This document shows positions 51,246 through 60,955 of a DNA stretch of 64,000 nucleotides, one piece after another. Below the pieces are notes generated by a model. That model ran no database searches. It was not told the origin of the DNA and saw only the letters and a program-made list of their open reading frames with translations. The stretch is from Allomuricauda sp. GTDB lineage: Bacteria; Bacteroidota; Bacteroidia; Flavobacteriales; Flavobacteriaceae. Both the position numbers and the translations under genes were made by a program. The stretch spans positions 620,001 through 684,000 of the forward strand of contig NZ_JANQLX010000015.1 in assembly GCF_028280385.1 (NCBI RefSeq), read 5' to 3'. Each line of letters opens with the position of its first letter. The first letter of the stretch is position 1.

Positions 51246-53378
51246 ATGGCAATATTAGCGGATATTAGAAAACGACCTATGTTCTTAATAATCATCATAG
51301 GTTTGGCCTTGTTCTCTTTCGTTTTGTTGGACACATGTTCCAAAGACGATTTTGGAGGAGGGGTCAAAGTGGGATCTGCGGTGGCAGAGATTAACGGGGA
51401 GAGTATTTCCATTGACAACTTTAGAAAAGAAGTGGAAACTGCTACCAATCTTTATGGACCGGGAGTTTCTTCATCACAATTGGTGAACCAGGTATACGAC
51501 CAGCAGGTAAGAAAAACTATTCTGGGGCAAGAGTTTAAGGATTTGGGAATTAATGTGGAAAGCGACCAGATTGTTGATTTTGTCAGAACTTCCGGATTTG
51601 CACAAATTCCAGAATTTCAAGACGAAAACGGACTTTTTAATGAAGAGGTCTTCATCAATACCGTTGCCGCTTGGAAAGTGAACGATCCTGTGCGATTTGA
51701 TTGGTGGTTGCAAAGAGAGAATTCCATTATCCAATCCGCAAAAGAGAGGATCTACTTTAACCTGATCAAAGGAGGCGTTGGCGCCACTTTGGTAGAAGGG
51801 GAGTTTGACTATAAAATGGCCAATGAAAAAGTGGACATCCAGTATGTTCGCGTTCCTTATACCGCCATTGCAGACAGCACCATACAAGTTTCAACAACTG
51901 ATATCCAAGCCTATATCAGCAATCATCAAGATGATTTCAAACAAGAAAAAGCCAGGGATATCCGCTTTGTGTATTTTGAGGAAAAGGCATCCGCCGAGGA
52001 TGTAAAGGCGGTGGAAGATGCCATAAAGGCCCTTTTGGATGATACCGTGGAATATGTTCAGGAGACCAACAGCACGGATACCATTCCAGGTTTTAGAAAT
52101 ACCAATGACATGGCGGCTTTCTTGGACAGAAATTCGGATACTAAATACGATACGATTCTAAAGGCCAAAAACCAGTTGCCATCTGTTGTTGCCGATACGC
52201 TGATGGCCCTGTCCATTGGTGAGATTTATGGCCCGTACAGGGATGGGGATTTCTTTAGGGTGTCCAAAGTGATGGATAAAGAGCCTGAAGGTTCCGTAAA
52301 GTCCAGCCATATCCTTTTTGCCTACGAAGGTTCGGAGAGGACAGGGGCCAACGTTACTCGAACCAAGGAAGAAGCTGAGGAAGAAGCCAGGAAAATGTTG
52401 GTGGAGGCCAAAAAAGCCGATGCTGATTTTGCCAGTTTGGCCAAAGAACATTCAGATGACCCCACAGCTGTTCAAAGAGCGGGAGACATAGGATACTTTA
52501 GACAAACCGATCTTGGTTTGGCAGAAAACTACAGAAACTTCTTGTTTGAGCATGAAGAGGGATACATTGGTATGGTAGAGACACCTTTTGGTTTCCATGT
52601 CATCAAAATTGACGATAAAGAGGATTTGATCAAGGTGGCGACCCTATCTAGGGAGGTGGCCCCATCAGAAGAAACCATCAACACCTTATTTACTGATGCC
52701 ACCAAGTTTGAAATGGCGACCATAGATGCAGAACCGGAAGAATTTGCAAACATTGCCACCCAAAGTAGCTTTGTGTCACGTCCGGTAAACAAGATTAAGG
52801 AAATGGATGAGAACCTTCCCGGTTTGTCATCCCAACGTGGAATTGTACAGTGGGCCTTTAATGATAACACGAAAGTGGGAGACATCAGACGCTTTAATGC
52901 GAACAATGGATATGCCGTGGTACAATTGACCAAAAAGTACAAAGAAGGACTTATGTCCCCTGAGGATGCCTCCGCGACCGCCCTTCCCAAAATACGTAAG
53001 GAGCGGAAAGCAGAGCAGATCATGGCCGCCAATCCCAATATGGATTTGGATGCATTTGCTTCTGCCAACAACATAGCTAAATCCAATGCTTCCGCATTGA
53101 CCATGAAGTCGCCAACACTTCCAGGTGCTGGTAGGGAGCCTTTGGTGGTAGGTACAGCATTTGCACTACCTGTTGATGCCACTTCTGGATTGATCAAGGG
53201 AGAAACCGGCGTATTTATGATCAAGGTGACCAAGAGGGAAGATGCCCCGAATGTGGATAATTTTAGCACCTATGCCAATTCTTTAAGGACCAGTGCTGCC
53301 AACCGAGTAAACGGAGCGGTTTACAACGCCTTAAAAGACGGTTCTGAAATTGAGGACAAGCGCGCTATTTTTTATTAG
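51246..53378 (+). CDS. SurA/PpiD-type peptidyl-prolyl isomerase
   Basis: This 710-residue membrane-anchored periplasmic chaperone has an N-terminal anchor (PMFLIIIIGLALFSFVLL). The SurA_N region reads VAEINGESISIDNFRKEVET and QVYDQQVRKTILGQEFKDLG. A parvulin PPIase domain around residue 345-460 includes SSHILFAYEGSERTGANVTR, FASLAKEHSDDPTAVQRAGD and FGFHVIKIDDKED. A second, degenerate rotamase-like region follows. It aids folding of exported outer membrane proteins. The 248 bases upstream, 50998-51245, hold no gene. A strong bidirectional terminator follows. Confidence 0.9.
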   Translation: MAILADIRKRPMFLIIIIGLALFSFVLLDTCSKDDFGGGVKVGSAVAEINGESISIDNFRKEVETATNLYGPGVSSSQLVNQVYDQQVRKTILGQEFKDLGINVESDQIVDFVRTSGFAQIPEFQDENGLFNEEVFINTVAAWKVNDPVRFDWWLQRENSIIQSAKERIYFNLIKGGVGATLVEGEFDYKMANEKVDIQYVRVPYTAIADSTIQVSTTDIQAYISNHQDDFKQEKARDIRFVYFEEKASAEDVKAVEDAIKALLDDTVEYVQETNSTDTIPGFRNTNDMAAFLDRNSDTKYDTILKAKNQLPSVVADTLMALSIGEIYGPYRDGDFFRVSKVMDKEPEGSVKSSHILFAYEGSERTGANVTRTKEEAEEEARKMLVEAKKADADFASLAKEHSDDPTAVQRAGDIGYFRQTDLGLAENYRNFLFEHEEGYIGMVETPFGFHVIKIDDKEDLIKVATLSREVAPSEETINTLFTDATKFEMATIDAEPEEFANIATQSSFVSRPVNKIKEMDENLPGLSSQRGIVQWAFNDNTKVGDIRRFNANNGYAVVQLTKKYKEGLMSPEDASATALPKIRKERKAEQIMAANPNMDLDAFASANNIAKSNASALTMKSPTLPGAGREPLVVGTAFALPVDATSGLIKGETGVFMIKVTKREDAPNVDNFSTYANSLRTSAANRVNGAVYNALKDGSEIEDKRAIFY

Positions 53379-53400
53379 TGGTGTGTTGAAAAGCATATAA

Positions 53401-53428
53401 AAAAAGCCTCCCATTTGGGAGGCTTTTT
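53401..53428. terminator. Bidirectional rho-independent terminator
   Basis: AAAAAGCCTCCC-ATTT-GGGAGGCTTTTT is a symmetrical stem with T-runs on both strands. It separates the convergent ppiD-type gene (+) from the SusD gene (-) and should stop both. Confidence 0.9.
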
Positions 53429-53461
53429 TATGTTGGATCATTGCAGATAAAATCCTTCTAT

Positions 53462-54880
53462 TTAAAAATTCCCAGGGTTTTGGGTTATGTTGGGGTTATT
53501 ATTGATTTCATCATCCACAATCGGAAATATGACCTTGTTGGCACCGGGAGCAGATTCTGCACCGCCACCAGGTCTTAGGTTTAAGCCATTGCGCAAGAGA
53601 TCCATTCTTCGATGACCTTCAAAACATAGTTCTTTTCTTCTTTCATTTAGGATGTCATCCAATGCAATTGTCATTTGAAGATCGGGTAGCCCTGCCCGCC
53701 CTCTTAGTAGATTAATATCATTTTCCGGACTATCGCCAACATTGGTATTGTTTCTTAAATTGGCTTCGGCCCTAATCAAGTACATCTCCGTAATGCGCAA
53801 GATCATACCATCTGAGGCGTTGTTGACCACATCTGGATATTTGGTGGTGAAAAAAGTATCATTTCCCCCTGCATCGGTGGCGGCTTGTGACAACTCATCA
53901 AATCTTCGGTCACCGGGTTCAGCGGCAAATGCATCTATCAAATCCTGGCTAAAGGGGGCATCACCCCTGCCACCAGGGGCCGGGTTATAAAAGTTCACAT
54001 ACACTTCATCAGAACCTGTAGATTCCTGGGGGCCATCTGTAGGCGTATTTACAGCTACAAAGATGTTCTCCGCAGACTCTGGGTTGTCATCATAGAAATC
54101 ATAGTCAGAAGCTAGAGTGTATACTCCAGAAGTAATCACTTGATTGGCCATATCCGCAGCTTGATCCCATTGTTCACGGTACAAGTACAATCGGGCCAAT
54201 AAGGCTTTTGCCGCCCCAGAGGTGGCTCTTACTCCATTGGTTTCCGGCAGTGCGGCAACAGCATCCATTAAATCCTGTTCAATAAAGCTATGGACCTCAT
54301 TTACCGTTGACCTTTCATTTTGGAAATCTGAAATGTCACCACCCTCAAATGGTTCACTAACAAGGGGTACGCCCAAATTGGTGCCATCCGAGAATTGATA
54401 GGGTTGCGCGAATAGGTTTACCAGGGTTAAATAGGTAAGGCCCCTTAAAAATTTGGCCTCACCAACCAATTGTGTTTTGGTTCCCTCGGTCAGTCCCACC
54501 ACGTCTTCTGCACTTACTTCTGGTAAGTTGGCAATAATATTATTGGCAGCACCAATCAGTTGGTAGGCATCAAACCAAATGTTATCAATGGAAGCATTTG
54601 TGGCCAGGGTTTCATAGTCTCTAATCTCTTGTAAGGAAGGAAAACTACCGACAAACTTAACATCGTCTGCCATAAAATCCCCCATTAATTGTGGATTCCC
54701 GTTTAAGTCCCCACTTTGATTTAGACTATATACACCTACCATGGCTCCATCAATTGTTACCAAACTTCCAAAAACGGTATTGGAAGCAACATTATCCTCG
54801 GGAACAACATCCAAATGGTCTTCACATGAGATAATAATTGGAATGCTGAGGAATACTATTAATAATTTAGAAATTTTCAT
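53462..54880 (-). CDS. SusD/RagB-family outer membrane lipoprotein
   Basis: This 472-residue lipoprotein (signal LIVFLSIPIIISC) is of the classical SusD type. Its N-terminus has EDHLDVVPEDNVASNTVFGS, with helices AMVGVYSLNQSG and VGEAKFLRGLTYLTLVNLFA. The C-terminal LNERRKELCFEGHRRMDLLR is the RagB hallmark. It forms the surface lid of the SusC transporter encoded 13 bases upstream in the same operon. The ligand is unknown. Confidence 0.95.
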   Translation of the reverse strand: MKISKLLIVFLSIPIIISCEDHLDVVPEDNVASNTVFGSLVTIDGAMVGVYSLNQSGDLNGNPQLMGDFMADDVKFVGSFPSLQEIRDYETLATNASIDNIWFDAYQLIGAANNIIANLPEVSAEDVVGLTEGTKTQLVGEAKFLRGLTYLTLVNLFAQPYQFSDGTNLGVPLVSEPFEGGDISDFQNERSTVNEVHSFIEQDLMDAVAALPETNGVRATSGAAKALLARLYLYREQWDQAADMANQVITSGVYTLASDYDFYDDNPESAENIFVAVNTPTDGPQESTGSDEVYVNFYNPAPGGRGDAPFSQDLIDAFAAEPGDRRFDELSQAATDAGGNDTFFTTKYPDVVNNASDGMILRITEMYLIRAEANLRNNTNVGDSPENDINLLRGRAGLPDLQMTIALDDILNERRKELCFEGHRRMDLLRNGLNLRPGGGAESAPGANKVIFPIVDDEINNNPNITQNPGNF

Positions 54881-54893
54881 GCTTTCTTTTTTT

Positions 54894-57800
54894 TTAAAAT
54901 GTTAATCTAGCTCCTAGGGTAAGGGACTTTGACTGGGGCGCTGTAAAAAATGATTCCCCTTGGAACAAGGGATCGATATCATCGGTTACCTCCGGGTCAA
55001 TTCCGTCCATTTCACTTTTCTTTAAGGTAAATAGGTTGGTGGCCGTGGCATAGAACCGGATACCTTGGAATATTCCCCCAATACGGTCCAGCGTTTTTTC
55101 AGGGACGTTGTAACCAAGTGTAATGTTCTTGATTCTTAAATAGGAGGCATCCAACTGTTGCAAGGAAGATCTTTGATTAAATAAATTGAAGGTTGAACTG
55201 GTTGGACTGGGCAAAAATGAATTGTCCCCTGTTTGGCGCCAAAAATTTAGGTTTTGTCTTCTTATGTTCACAATGCCACCAATGGCATCATTCCCATCAG
55301 CAAATCGTAATCCATCAATGACCACATCGTTACCATAGGAATAGTTCATCAACACGGAAAGGTCAAAATCATGGATTTTAAAGGTATTCGTCATACCCCC
55401 AGAGAAATCAGGAAGCGGACTGCCGGTTACCACACGATCCCCAGATCCAGGATCTGTGGTCACATTGCCATCAATATCCAACCACTCGGCATCACCGGTA
55501 TCTGGATTTACACCTATGTATCGTATCAGGTAAAAGTTGTTCAAAGACTCACCCTCAATGGCCCGTTGCACAGGACCATCAATGATTCTTCTTCCATCAT
55601 CGTCGGTGGCGGCGTCCTCATTTAGTTTTAAGACCTGGTTGTCTATTGTGGTAATATTTAGGTTGGTTCGCCATTCAAAGTTTGGTTTGCGAATGTTAAC
55701 CGTTCCCAATTCAAATTCCAGACCTGAGTTTTCCATTTCCCCAACATTCCTACTGATGGAAACGAATCCTGTTTGAGGTGGAAGATTTTGATTCAATAGT
55801 AAATCCCTGGTTGTTTTCTTAAAATATGTGGCATTAAGAGTAATCCTTCCATCCAAAAAAGAAGATTTAAACCCGACATCCAAAGTTTCACTTTCCTCCC
55901 ATTTCAGATTAGGGTTTTCTGGTTGACTGGGGATTACACCAGACTGACCGTTGTAATCGGCAATGGCGCCCGCATCGAACAATCCCAAAGATGGGAACGT
56001 TCCCAATCTGTCATTACCAACGGTTCCCAAACTTGCCCTAATGGAAAGATAATCGAAGAAGTTTAGGTCTTGGACAAAGGATTCCTCGGACAATACCCAA
56101 CCGGCTGCAGCGGACCAGAAATATCCAAAACGGTTATTGGCACCAAAACGGGAAGATCCATCCCGCCTTAACGAACCCTCTACCAAATATTTACTTTTGA
56201 AATCATAGGATACCCTAGAGAACAGCCCAAACAGACGGGAGGGGAAACGATCGCCGTTAAGCACGGTCGGTGTTGACCCAGAACCAAGGTTACGAAGGTC
56301 ATCCGTCAAAAACCCGGTAGAGGAAACATTGGATCTTGTGCGTAAGGTCTCCTCGTAGTTTAGACCCACCAAGACACTTAGGGAGTGGTCCTCGTCAAAG
56401 GTATTTGAGTAGTTCAGTGTTTGGTTGGTCAACCAACGATCTTCGTTTACAAAAATTTGTTGGGCAGACCCACCTGGAGAATTGAAATCCACACTGCGAA
56501 GAAATTCTTCAAGGTGCAACTTATCTATACCAAACTCTGAGCGCCATGTTAGACCAGGAAAAGGACTGAGCTCCGTGAAGGCATTTCCAATGACCCTGAA
56601 CGTTTTTAGTTCATCGGTGTCCAAATCCACGATGGCAAAAATGTTGGGTATAAACGATCCGGATTGGGCATAATTCCCTTCCTCATCATAAGCTTTGATA
56701 ACCGGACTTTGAAGAAAGGCGGTGGTAAAGGGAGCAAAGGTATTGTTTTCAATGCCCACTCGGTTGAGGCGGTTGTTGGTAATCCCCAAGTTCATGCCAG
56801 CTTTTAACCATTCGGTCACCTCCGTATCTATATTGATTCGGGCTCCCTGTCTTTGCTGTGTGTTTCCAATAATGAACCCTTCAGTATCCTGAAAATCCAA
56901 TCCAAAGAAGAAGGTTGTTTTTTCTCCACCCCCTCTAATGCCAAGATTGTAGTTTTGGGAAATTCCGGTATGCTGTACGCCATCCAACCAATCTGTTCCA
57001 CCCGAGCCTATGGCCCCTAGTCCAAGATCTTCAGGGGTAACCGTGGCCCCATTTTGAATGGTGGCTACCTCGGCCTTAAATTCCCTAAACTCGTCTGCTG
57101 TAAGTATATCCGGGACATCCGTGGATTGGGTAAATTGTGTACTGACGTCTAGGGTGAGGGTGGTTTTTTGGTTTTTGCGCCCTTTTTTAGTAGTAATCAG
57201 AATTACCCCGTTTGCCCCTCTGGACCCATAAATGGAGGTTGCTCCTGCATCCTTAAGTACAGTTAGGGATTCTATGTCGTTTGGATTGACGTAGGACAAG
57301 GGATTGATGCCCGTGTTACCCCCACGATTTAGGGTATTTCCTGCAGTATCCGTTATGGGTACCCCGTCAATGACTATCAATGGCTGGCTACCCGAATTGA
57401 TGGAATTTACCCCCCTTACCCTGATTACCGCTGCTGAACCCAAAACCCCTGATGAATTTACAATTTGGGTTCCTGCAGATTGTCCTTGCAGTAATTGGTC
57501 GGCTGAAACAACCTGTAGATTTTCAATGGCTTCCTGCTTAACGATGCCGACATTTTGAATGATCTTGCGTTCTTCTTGGTTTCCATATCCAATGACCACA
57601 ACCTCTTCCAGTGCTTCGGTATCTTCCTGCATCTGCACGTTAATGGTACTACTGGTTCCAACGGTGATCCGTACATCTTGCTGCCCCAAATAGGAGAAAA
57701 CCAGGGTTTGGCCTTGACTGGCCTTGATGGCATAGTTTCCATCAAAATCGGATTGGGTCCCCGTATTGGTTCCTGATACAACAATGTTGACACCCGGAAG

Positions 57801-57914
57801 GGGCAATCCAAGTTGGTCCGTAACATTTCCAGTTACGGTCTTTTCTTGTGCCAGTGCGGTTGTGGCAGAACATACCAGCAACACCAGCAACATCCATAAA
57901 GTTTTAGATTTCAT
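54894..57914 (-). CDS. SusC/RagA-family TonB-linked outer membrane protein
   Basis: This 1006-residue protein has signal WMLLVLLVCSATTALAQ. The carboxypeptidase-regulatory domain reads GNVTDQLGLPLPGVNIVVSG, the Ton box region LEEVVVIGYGNQEERKIIQN, and the SusC plug IRVRGVNSINSGSQPLIVID and LKDAGATSIYGSRGANGVIL. The barrel ends SLTLGARLTF. It forms a complex with the SusD protein encoded downstream. An AraC-type regulator gene lies upstream on the same strand, with a 190-base gap that probably contains the promoter. Confidence 0.95.
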   Translation of the reverse strand: MKSKTLWMLLVLLVCSATTALAQEKTVTGNVTDQLGLPLPGVNIVVSGTNTGTQSDFDGNYAIKASQGQTLVFSYLGQQDVRITVGTSSTINVQMQEDTEALEEVVVIGYGNQEERKIIQNVGIVKQEAIENLQVVSADQLLQGQSAGTQIVNSSGVLGSAAVIRVRGVNSINSGSQPLIVIDGVPITDTAGNTLNRGGNTGINPLSYVNPNDIESLTVLKDAGATSIYGSRGANGVILITTKKGRKNQKTTLTLDVSTQFTQSTDVPDILTADEFREFKAEVATIQNGATVTPEDLGLGAIGSGGTDWLDGVQHTGISQNYNLGIRGGGEKTTFFFGLDFQDTEGFIIGNTQQRQGARINIDTEVTEWLKAGMNLGITNNRLNRVGIENNTFAPFTTAFLQSPVIKAYDEEGNYAQSGSFIPNIFAIVDLDTDELKTFRVIGNAFTELSPFPGLTWRSEFGIDKLHLEEFLRSVDFNSPGGSAQQIFVNEDRWLTNQTLNYSNTFDEDHSLSVLVGLNYEETLRTRSNVSSTGFLTDDLRNLGSGSTPTVLNGDRFPSRLFGLFSRVSYDFKSKYLVEGSLRRDGSSRFGANNRFGYFWSAAAGWVLSEESFVQDLNFFDYLSIRASLGTVGNDRLGTFPSLGLFDAGAIADYNGQSGVIPSQPENPNLKWEESETLDVGFKSSFLDGRITLNATYFKKTTRDLLLNQNLPPQTGFVSISRNVGEMENSGLEFELGTVNIRKPNFEWRTNLNITTIDNQVLKLNEDAATDDDGRRIIDGPVQRAIEGESLNNFYLIRYIGVNPDTGDAEWLDIDGNVTTDPGSGDRVVTGSPLPDFSGGMTNTFKIHDFDLSVLMNYSYGNDVVIDGLRFADGNDAIGGIVNIRRQNLNFWRQTGDNSFLPSPTSSTFNLFNQRSSLQQLDASYLRIKNITLGYNVPEKTLDRIGGIFQGIRFYATATNLFTLKKSEMDGIDPEVTDDIDPLFQGESFFTAPQSKSLTLGARLTF

Positions 57915-58104
57915 AAAAAATAATTAAGAGTTAGTCAATGCAATCACCAAAACAGGAGTTCAACTTTGTATTTGTTAGCTAATTCAAATAATCCTCATGG
58001 AAATAAATGGGGAAGAAAAGTTTGGCTCCTGTTTTTATGGAAGATTGCCGAGCAAAAAAACGAATAGAATAGAGGGGACTTGTTAACGCTTAAGAACCTT
58101 TACA

Positions 58105-58848
58105 CTATTGCCGAACAAGATTAACATGCCGGTATGTGTCTTGGATTGAGGTAGCATTGATATGGTGCTCCATAAATTCCGTTGGGGTGGATTTGGCCTC
58201 TTTTTTAAAGGCCTTATAGAATGAAACCCGGTTGTTAAAGCCACATAAAAAAGCAATTTCAGAGATGGATAGGGACTTTATACGCGCATTGGCCATTAAG
58301 TGGAATTTGGCTTCTTCAATTCTGTATTTATTGACGAATTCGTAAAAGTTGACCCCAAAGTTTTCGTTGATCACCTGGGAAGCATGGTGCCTGGATATGT
58401 TTAGTAGATGGGCAATGTCATCCAAATGCAATTCTTGGTTCAAATATGGTTTTTCCGTGACCATCAACTGTTCCAATTTGTGTCGCAGCTCTAATGAAAA
58501 AGCTGTTGATAGCCCGGTTTTTTCGTATTTCTGGTAGGGGCCATGTACTGGAAAAAAAGCTTTCAGCGACTTTCTTTGCTGAAGCCATGAAAACTTCTGG
58601 CGATTTAAAAGTACTAGGATAAAAAGAACAAGGAGTAAAAACTGAGCCAGAGCTATCGCAAGGAAGAATTGATCTTGGGTGTTTACCCACACCCAATAGA
58701 TCACTGGGGTATTGTAAAGAAGCAAAACTGCCAAAAATTGTACTGGTGTTTGAAGTACTTTGTTCCACTTCTTTTTCCAGCCAAAAACAAGCCCTATGAA
58801 CAAAGGCTGAAGAAGAAGGAATGGCAGTACATGACTCCAGGAGGGCAT
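58105..58848 (-). CDS. Membrane-anchored AraC-family regulator, short sensor
   Basis: This 247-residue protein has three N-terminal membrane segments (HVLPFLLLQPLFIGLVFGW, FLAVLLLYNTPVIYWVWV, FFLAIALAQFLLLVLFILVL). A linker leads to an AraC DNA-binding domain: LHLDDIAHLLNISRHHASQV, NFGVNFYEFVNKYRIEEAKF, SISEIAFLCGFNNRVSFYKA, FKKEAKSTPTEFMEHH. The sensor is shorter than the seven-helix form of the related regulator at 59785. It may control the SusC/SusD operon beside it. A pair of direct repeats at 58942-58973 is a candidate binding site in its promoter. Confidence 0.85.
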   Translation of the reverse strand: MPSWSHVLPFLLLQPLFIGLVFGWKKKWNKVLQTPVQFLAVLLLYNTPVIYWVWVNTQDQFFLAIALAQFLLLVLFILVLLNRQKFSWLQQRKSLKAFFPVHGPYQKYEKTGLSTAFSLELRHKLEQLMVTEKPYLNQELHLDDIAHLLNISRHHASQVINENFGVNFYEFVNKYRIEEAKFHLMANARIKSLSISEIAFLCGFNNRVSFYKAFKKEAKSTPTEFMEHHINATSIQDTYRHVNLVRQ

Positions 58849-58941
58849 AGCGGGGTAAATTTCACATTCAACGTTTGGCTACGGACCACAGCGGTTCCAG
58901 TGTCTAAAATGTGAAAATTACCCTGGGTTTAGTATCCTGAA

Positions 58942-58973
58942 TTGACGGATGCCCCTTTTCAGTTGACGGATGC
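58942..58973. promoter_or_regulatory. Two direct repeats 21 bases apart, candidate AraC site
   Basis: TTGACGGATGC occurs at 58942-58952 and exactly again at 58963-58973, a spacing of two helical turns, as in AraC-family operators. It lies 94 bases upstream of the AraC-type gene at 58105-58848 and 73 bases after the stop of the CPBP gene. No gene is evident in 58849-59045. Confidence 0.5.
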
Positions 58974-59045
58974 AACCAAATGGGGCATACTTTCAAAAAG
59001 AATTCGGTTTAAAAGGAAGAGGTTGTTAGAACCCAGGCCTGTTTC

Positions 59046-59720
59046 CTATAATCCGAACCCAAAAAGAGGAAGGAGAACGTTGGGCGTAAGATCTACTAGA
59101 AAATGGGCGATGATGTTGGCCTTTAGATCCCTTTTTTTCCAATAAACATAGGCCAATATAAACCCTGCTACAAAGGATATTGCGATTCCGGCGATACCTT
59201 GCGAGTAATGCAAGAGTGAAAAAATAACTACGGGCAATAGGAAAAAGATGTACCAGTTCCCGGTCCATTTTTCCAGCCTTTCCATAATATAGCCCCTGTA
59301 ACAGATTTCCTCCACCACCCCGGCTCTAAGTACAATTAAGGTCCAGGTCCAAAGCGTGATGTCCTTGTATTTATGCGCTTCACTCCCTCCAACGGGAATA
59401 TTCCACATACTTAGAACCCATGCTACGACTATCACTGCCAGTATGAGGATGATACTTAGTACAAATCCGGTGAGAATGGATTTCCCCCAGTGTCTCCCAT
59501 GAAGCCCAATGGAAGATAGGTTGAGTTTTTCACCTTTATAGACAAGTAGGATCAGCAGTCCGGTTACCGCAAAAATGAGCAGTTCCTTTTTAACTAGGAA
59601 TAGGTTGGTGTATGCATCAGGGGCAAGTTGCCCAGCAATGTAAATGATCATTGGAGGTCCAAAAAATGCAAGGGCCAGTCCTATCAGGGTAATACGGGAA
59701 ATCGGTTTTAAATTGTCCAT
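59046..59720 (-). CDS. CPBP-family intramembrane metalloprotease
   Basis: This 224-residue protein has about seven to eight membrane helices. The CPBP/Abi motifs are present: VVEEICYRGYIMERL (EE-x3-R), VIFSLLHYSQGIAGI (F-x3-H), and ANIIAHFLVDLTPNV (the N/H-x-x-x-D block). Such enzymes process prenylated or membrane substrates, or act in bacteriocin immunity. It lies between two AraC-type genes on the same strand, but no link to them is proven. Confidence 0.85.
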   Translation of the reverse strand: MDNLKPISRITLIGLALAFFGPPMIIYIAGQLAPDAYTNLFLVKKELLIFAVTGLLILLVYKGEKLNLSSIGLHGRHWGKSILTGFVLSIILILAVIVVAWVLSMWNIPVGGSEAHKYKDITLWTWTLIVLRAGVVEEICYRGYIMERLEKWTGNWYIFFLLPVVIFSLLHYSQGIAGIAISFVAGFILAYVYWKKRDLKANIIAHFLVDLTPNVLLPLFGFGL

Positions 59721-59784
59721 CTTGTTTTTTTGCCAAAACTATCGGTCAGAGGAATGCTAATCGACCTTTTTCAGGAAGTAGAAC

Positions 59785-60891
59785 CTATTGATTTTGCTTT
59801 TTGTAGGCGGAGGGGGTGATGCCATTTACCCGCTTAAAGGCTTTGCTAAAAGCGGATTTGGTGTTGAATCCTGAGTCAAAGGCAATACCCAGCAAGGAGA
59901 AATTTTTGTAGGCCGGGTTTTCAATTTTATCCTGCACCTCTGCCACCCGGTAACCGTTTATGAAATGAAAGAAGTTGGTCTGGTACCGCTCGTTAATTAC
60001 TTGGGAAAGTTCCTTCTGATGAATATCCAACATACCAGCCAGTTTTGAGATGGACAAGTGCCCATCCAAAAAGGGTTTTTCAGTTTTCATGACCTTCTCC
60101 AATTGGTCTTGGATTTTTCGGACATCGTTTTCGGAAAGTGTTGAATTCTTGTATTTGGGAGTTGCAATATGTTCCTCAGAAGGATAAATGACCTTTCTAT
60201 GTATGGCATGGAAAAACAAGTAGAAGGGAAGCAGGGCCAAACTGCCGTAGAAAATAAGCCCTTTGAATTCCAAGGAAAAAACCCCCAGAACATCACTCAG
60301 AAGGATGCTCACCAGAACAATGGCCGAAATGAACAATAAGGCGTACATCACCATTTGCAACCATTTAAAGTCGATGCCCTCGGTAAAGGAGTACGAAGCG
60401 GGCAAGCGGACTTGAAATCGCTTCAACGCAATGGAGGAGGCCACAATATAGATAATGAACAAGGCGTGGATGCCCACTTCCAAAATAAGAAGTATCAGAT
60501 TAGGTTCGTATAAAAGCCTCCTAATTTCGGAATAGTCCGCGTCCCGGTTTTCAATTTTTAAAAGATAGATCAGATAGCCCGTAAAAAGAAGATAGGGAAG
60601 TAAGTGCAACAGATGGCTCCATTTGAGTTTGGGCTTTTCGGAAATAGAGGTGATCACATACAGATACAGCATGGGGCCATGAAGAAAAACCAAGGTGGTG
60701 TCGTAGCCAAAGAGATTGGGTTGCGACCTGAAGAAGCCACTTACCGCCAATGAAACTCCCAATAGATTGACGGCCAATATCAGCATCCAGGCAATTAATA
60801 ATCGGGAGGGAAGTGCCGAGGGTTTGGCCAATACAAGAACCATTGCAAAAAAAATGGCTTGAACAATTCCCAAAGCAAGTAAATACCCCAT
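59785..60891 (-). CDS. Membrane-anchored AraC-family regulator, seven-helix sensor
   Basis: This 368-residue protein has seven predicted membrane helices to about residue 235 (for example LGIVQAIFFAMVLVLAKPSA, LIAWMLILAVNLLGVSLAVS, GLIFYGSLALLPFYLFFHAI). The C-terminal AraC domain reads LSISKLAGMLDIHQKELSQV, INERYQTNFFHFINGYRVAE, FSLLGIAFDSGFNTKSAFSK, AFKRVNGITPSAYKK. Regulators of this type are frequent in Flavobacteriia and sense membrane-soluble or periplasmic signals of unknown nature. Its stop is 64 bases from the start of the CPBP protease gene, so co-transcription is possible. Confidence 0.85.
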   Translation of the reverse strand: MGYLLALGIVQAIFFAMVLVLAKPSALPSRLLIAWMLILAVNLLGVSLAVSGFFRSQPNLFGYDTTLVFLHGPMLYLYVITSISEKPKLKWSHLLHLLPYLLFTGYLIYLLKIENRDADYSEIRRLLYEPNLILLILEVGIHALFIIYIVASSIALKRFQVRLPASYSFTEGIDFKWLQMVMYALLFISAIVLVSILLSDVLGVFSLEFKGLIFYGSLALLPFYLFFHAIHRKVIYPSEEHIATPKYKNSTLSENDVRKIQDQLEKVMKTEKPFLDGHLSISKLAGMLDIHQKELSQVINERYQTNFFHFINGYRVAEVQDKIENPAYKNFSLLGIAFDSGFNTKSAFSKAFKRVNGITPSAYKKQNQ

Positions 60892-60955
60892 GTTTTTGGC
60901 TTAACTGCAAAAAAGGTACAGAAAAATAGCGGATGGTAAATCGTGTGATGCAGGT

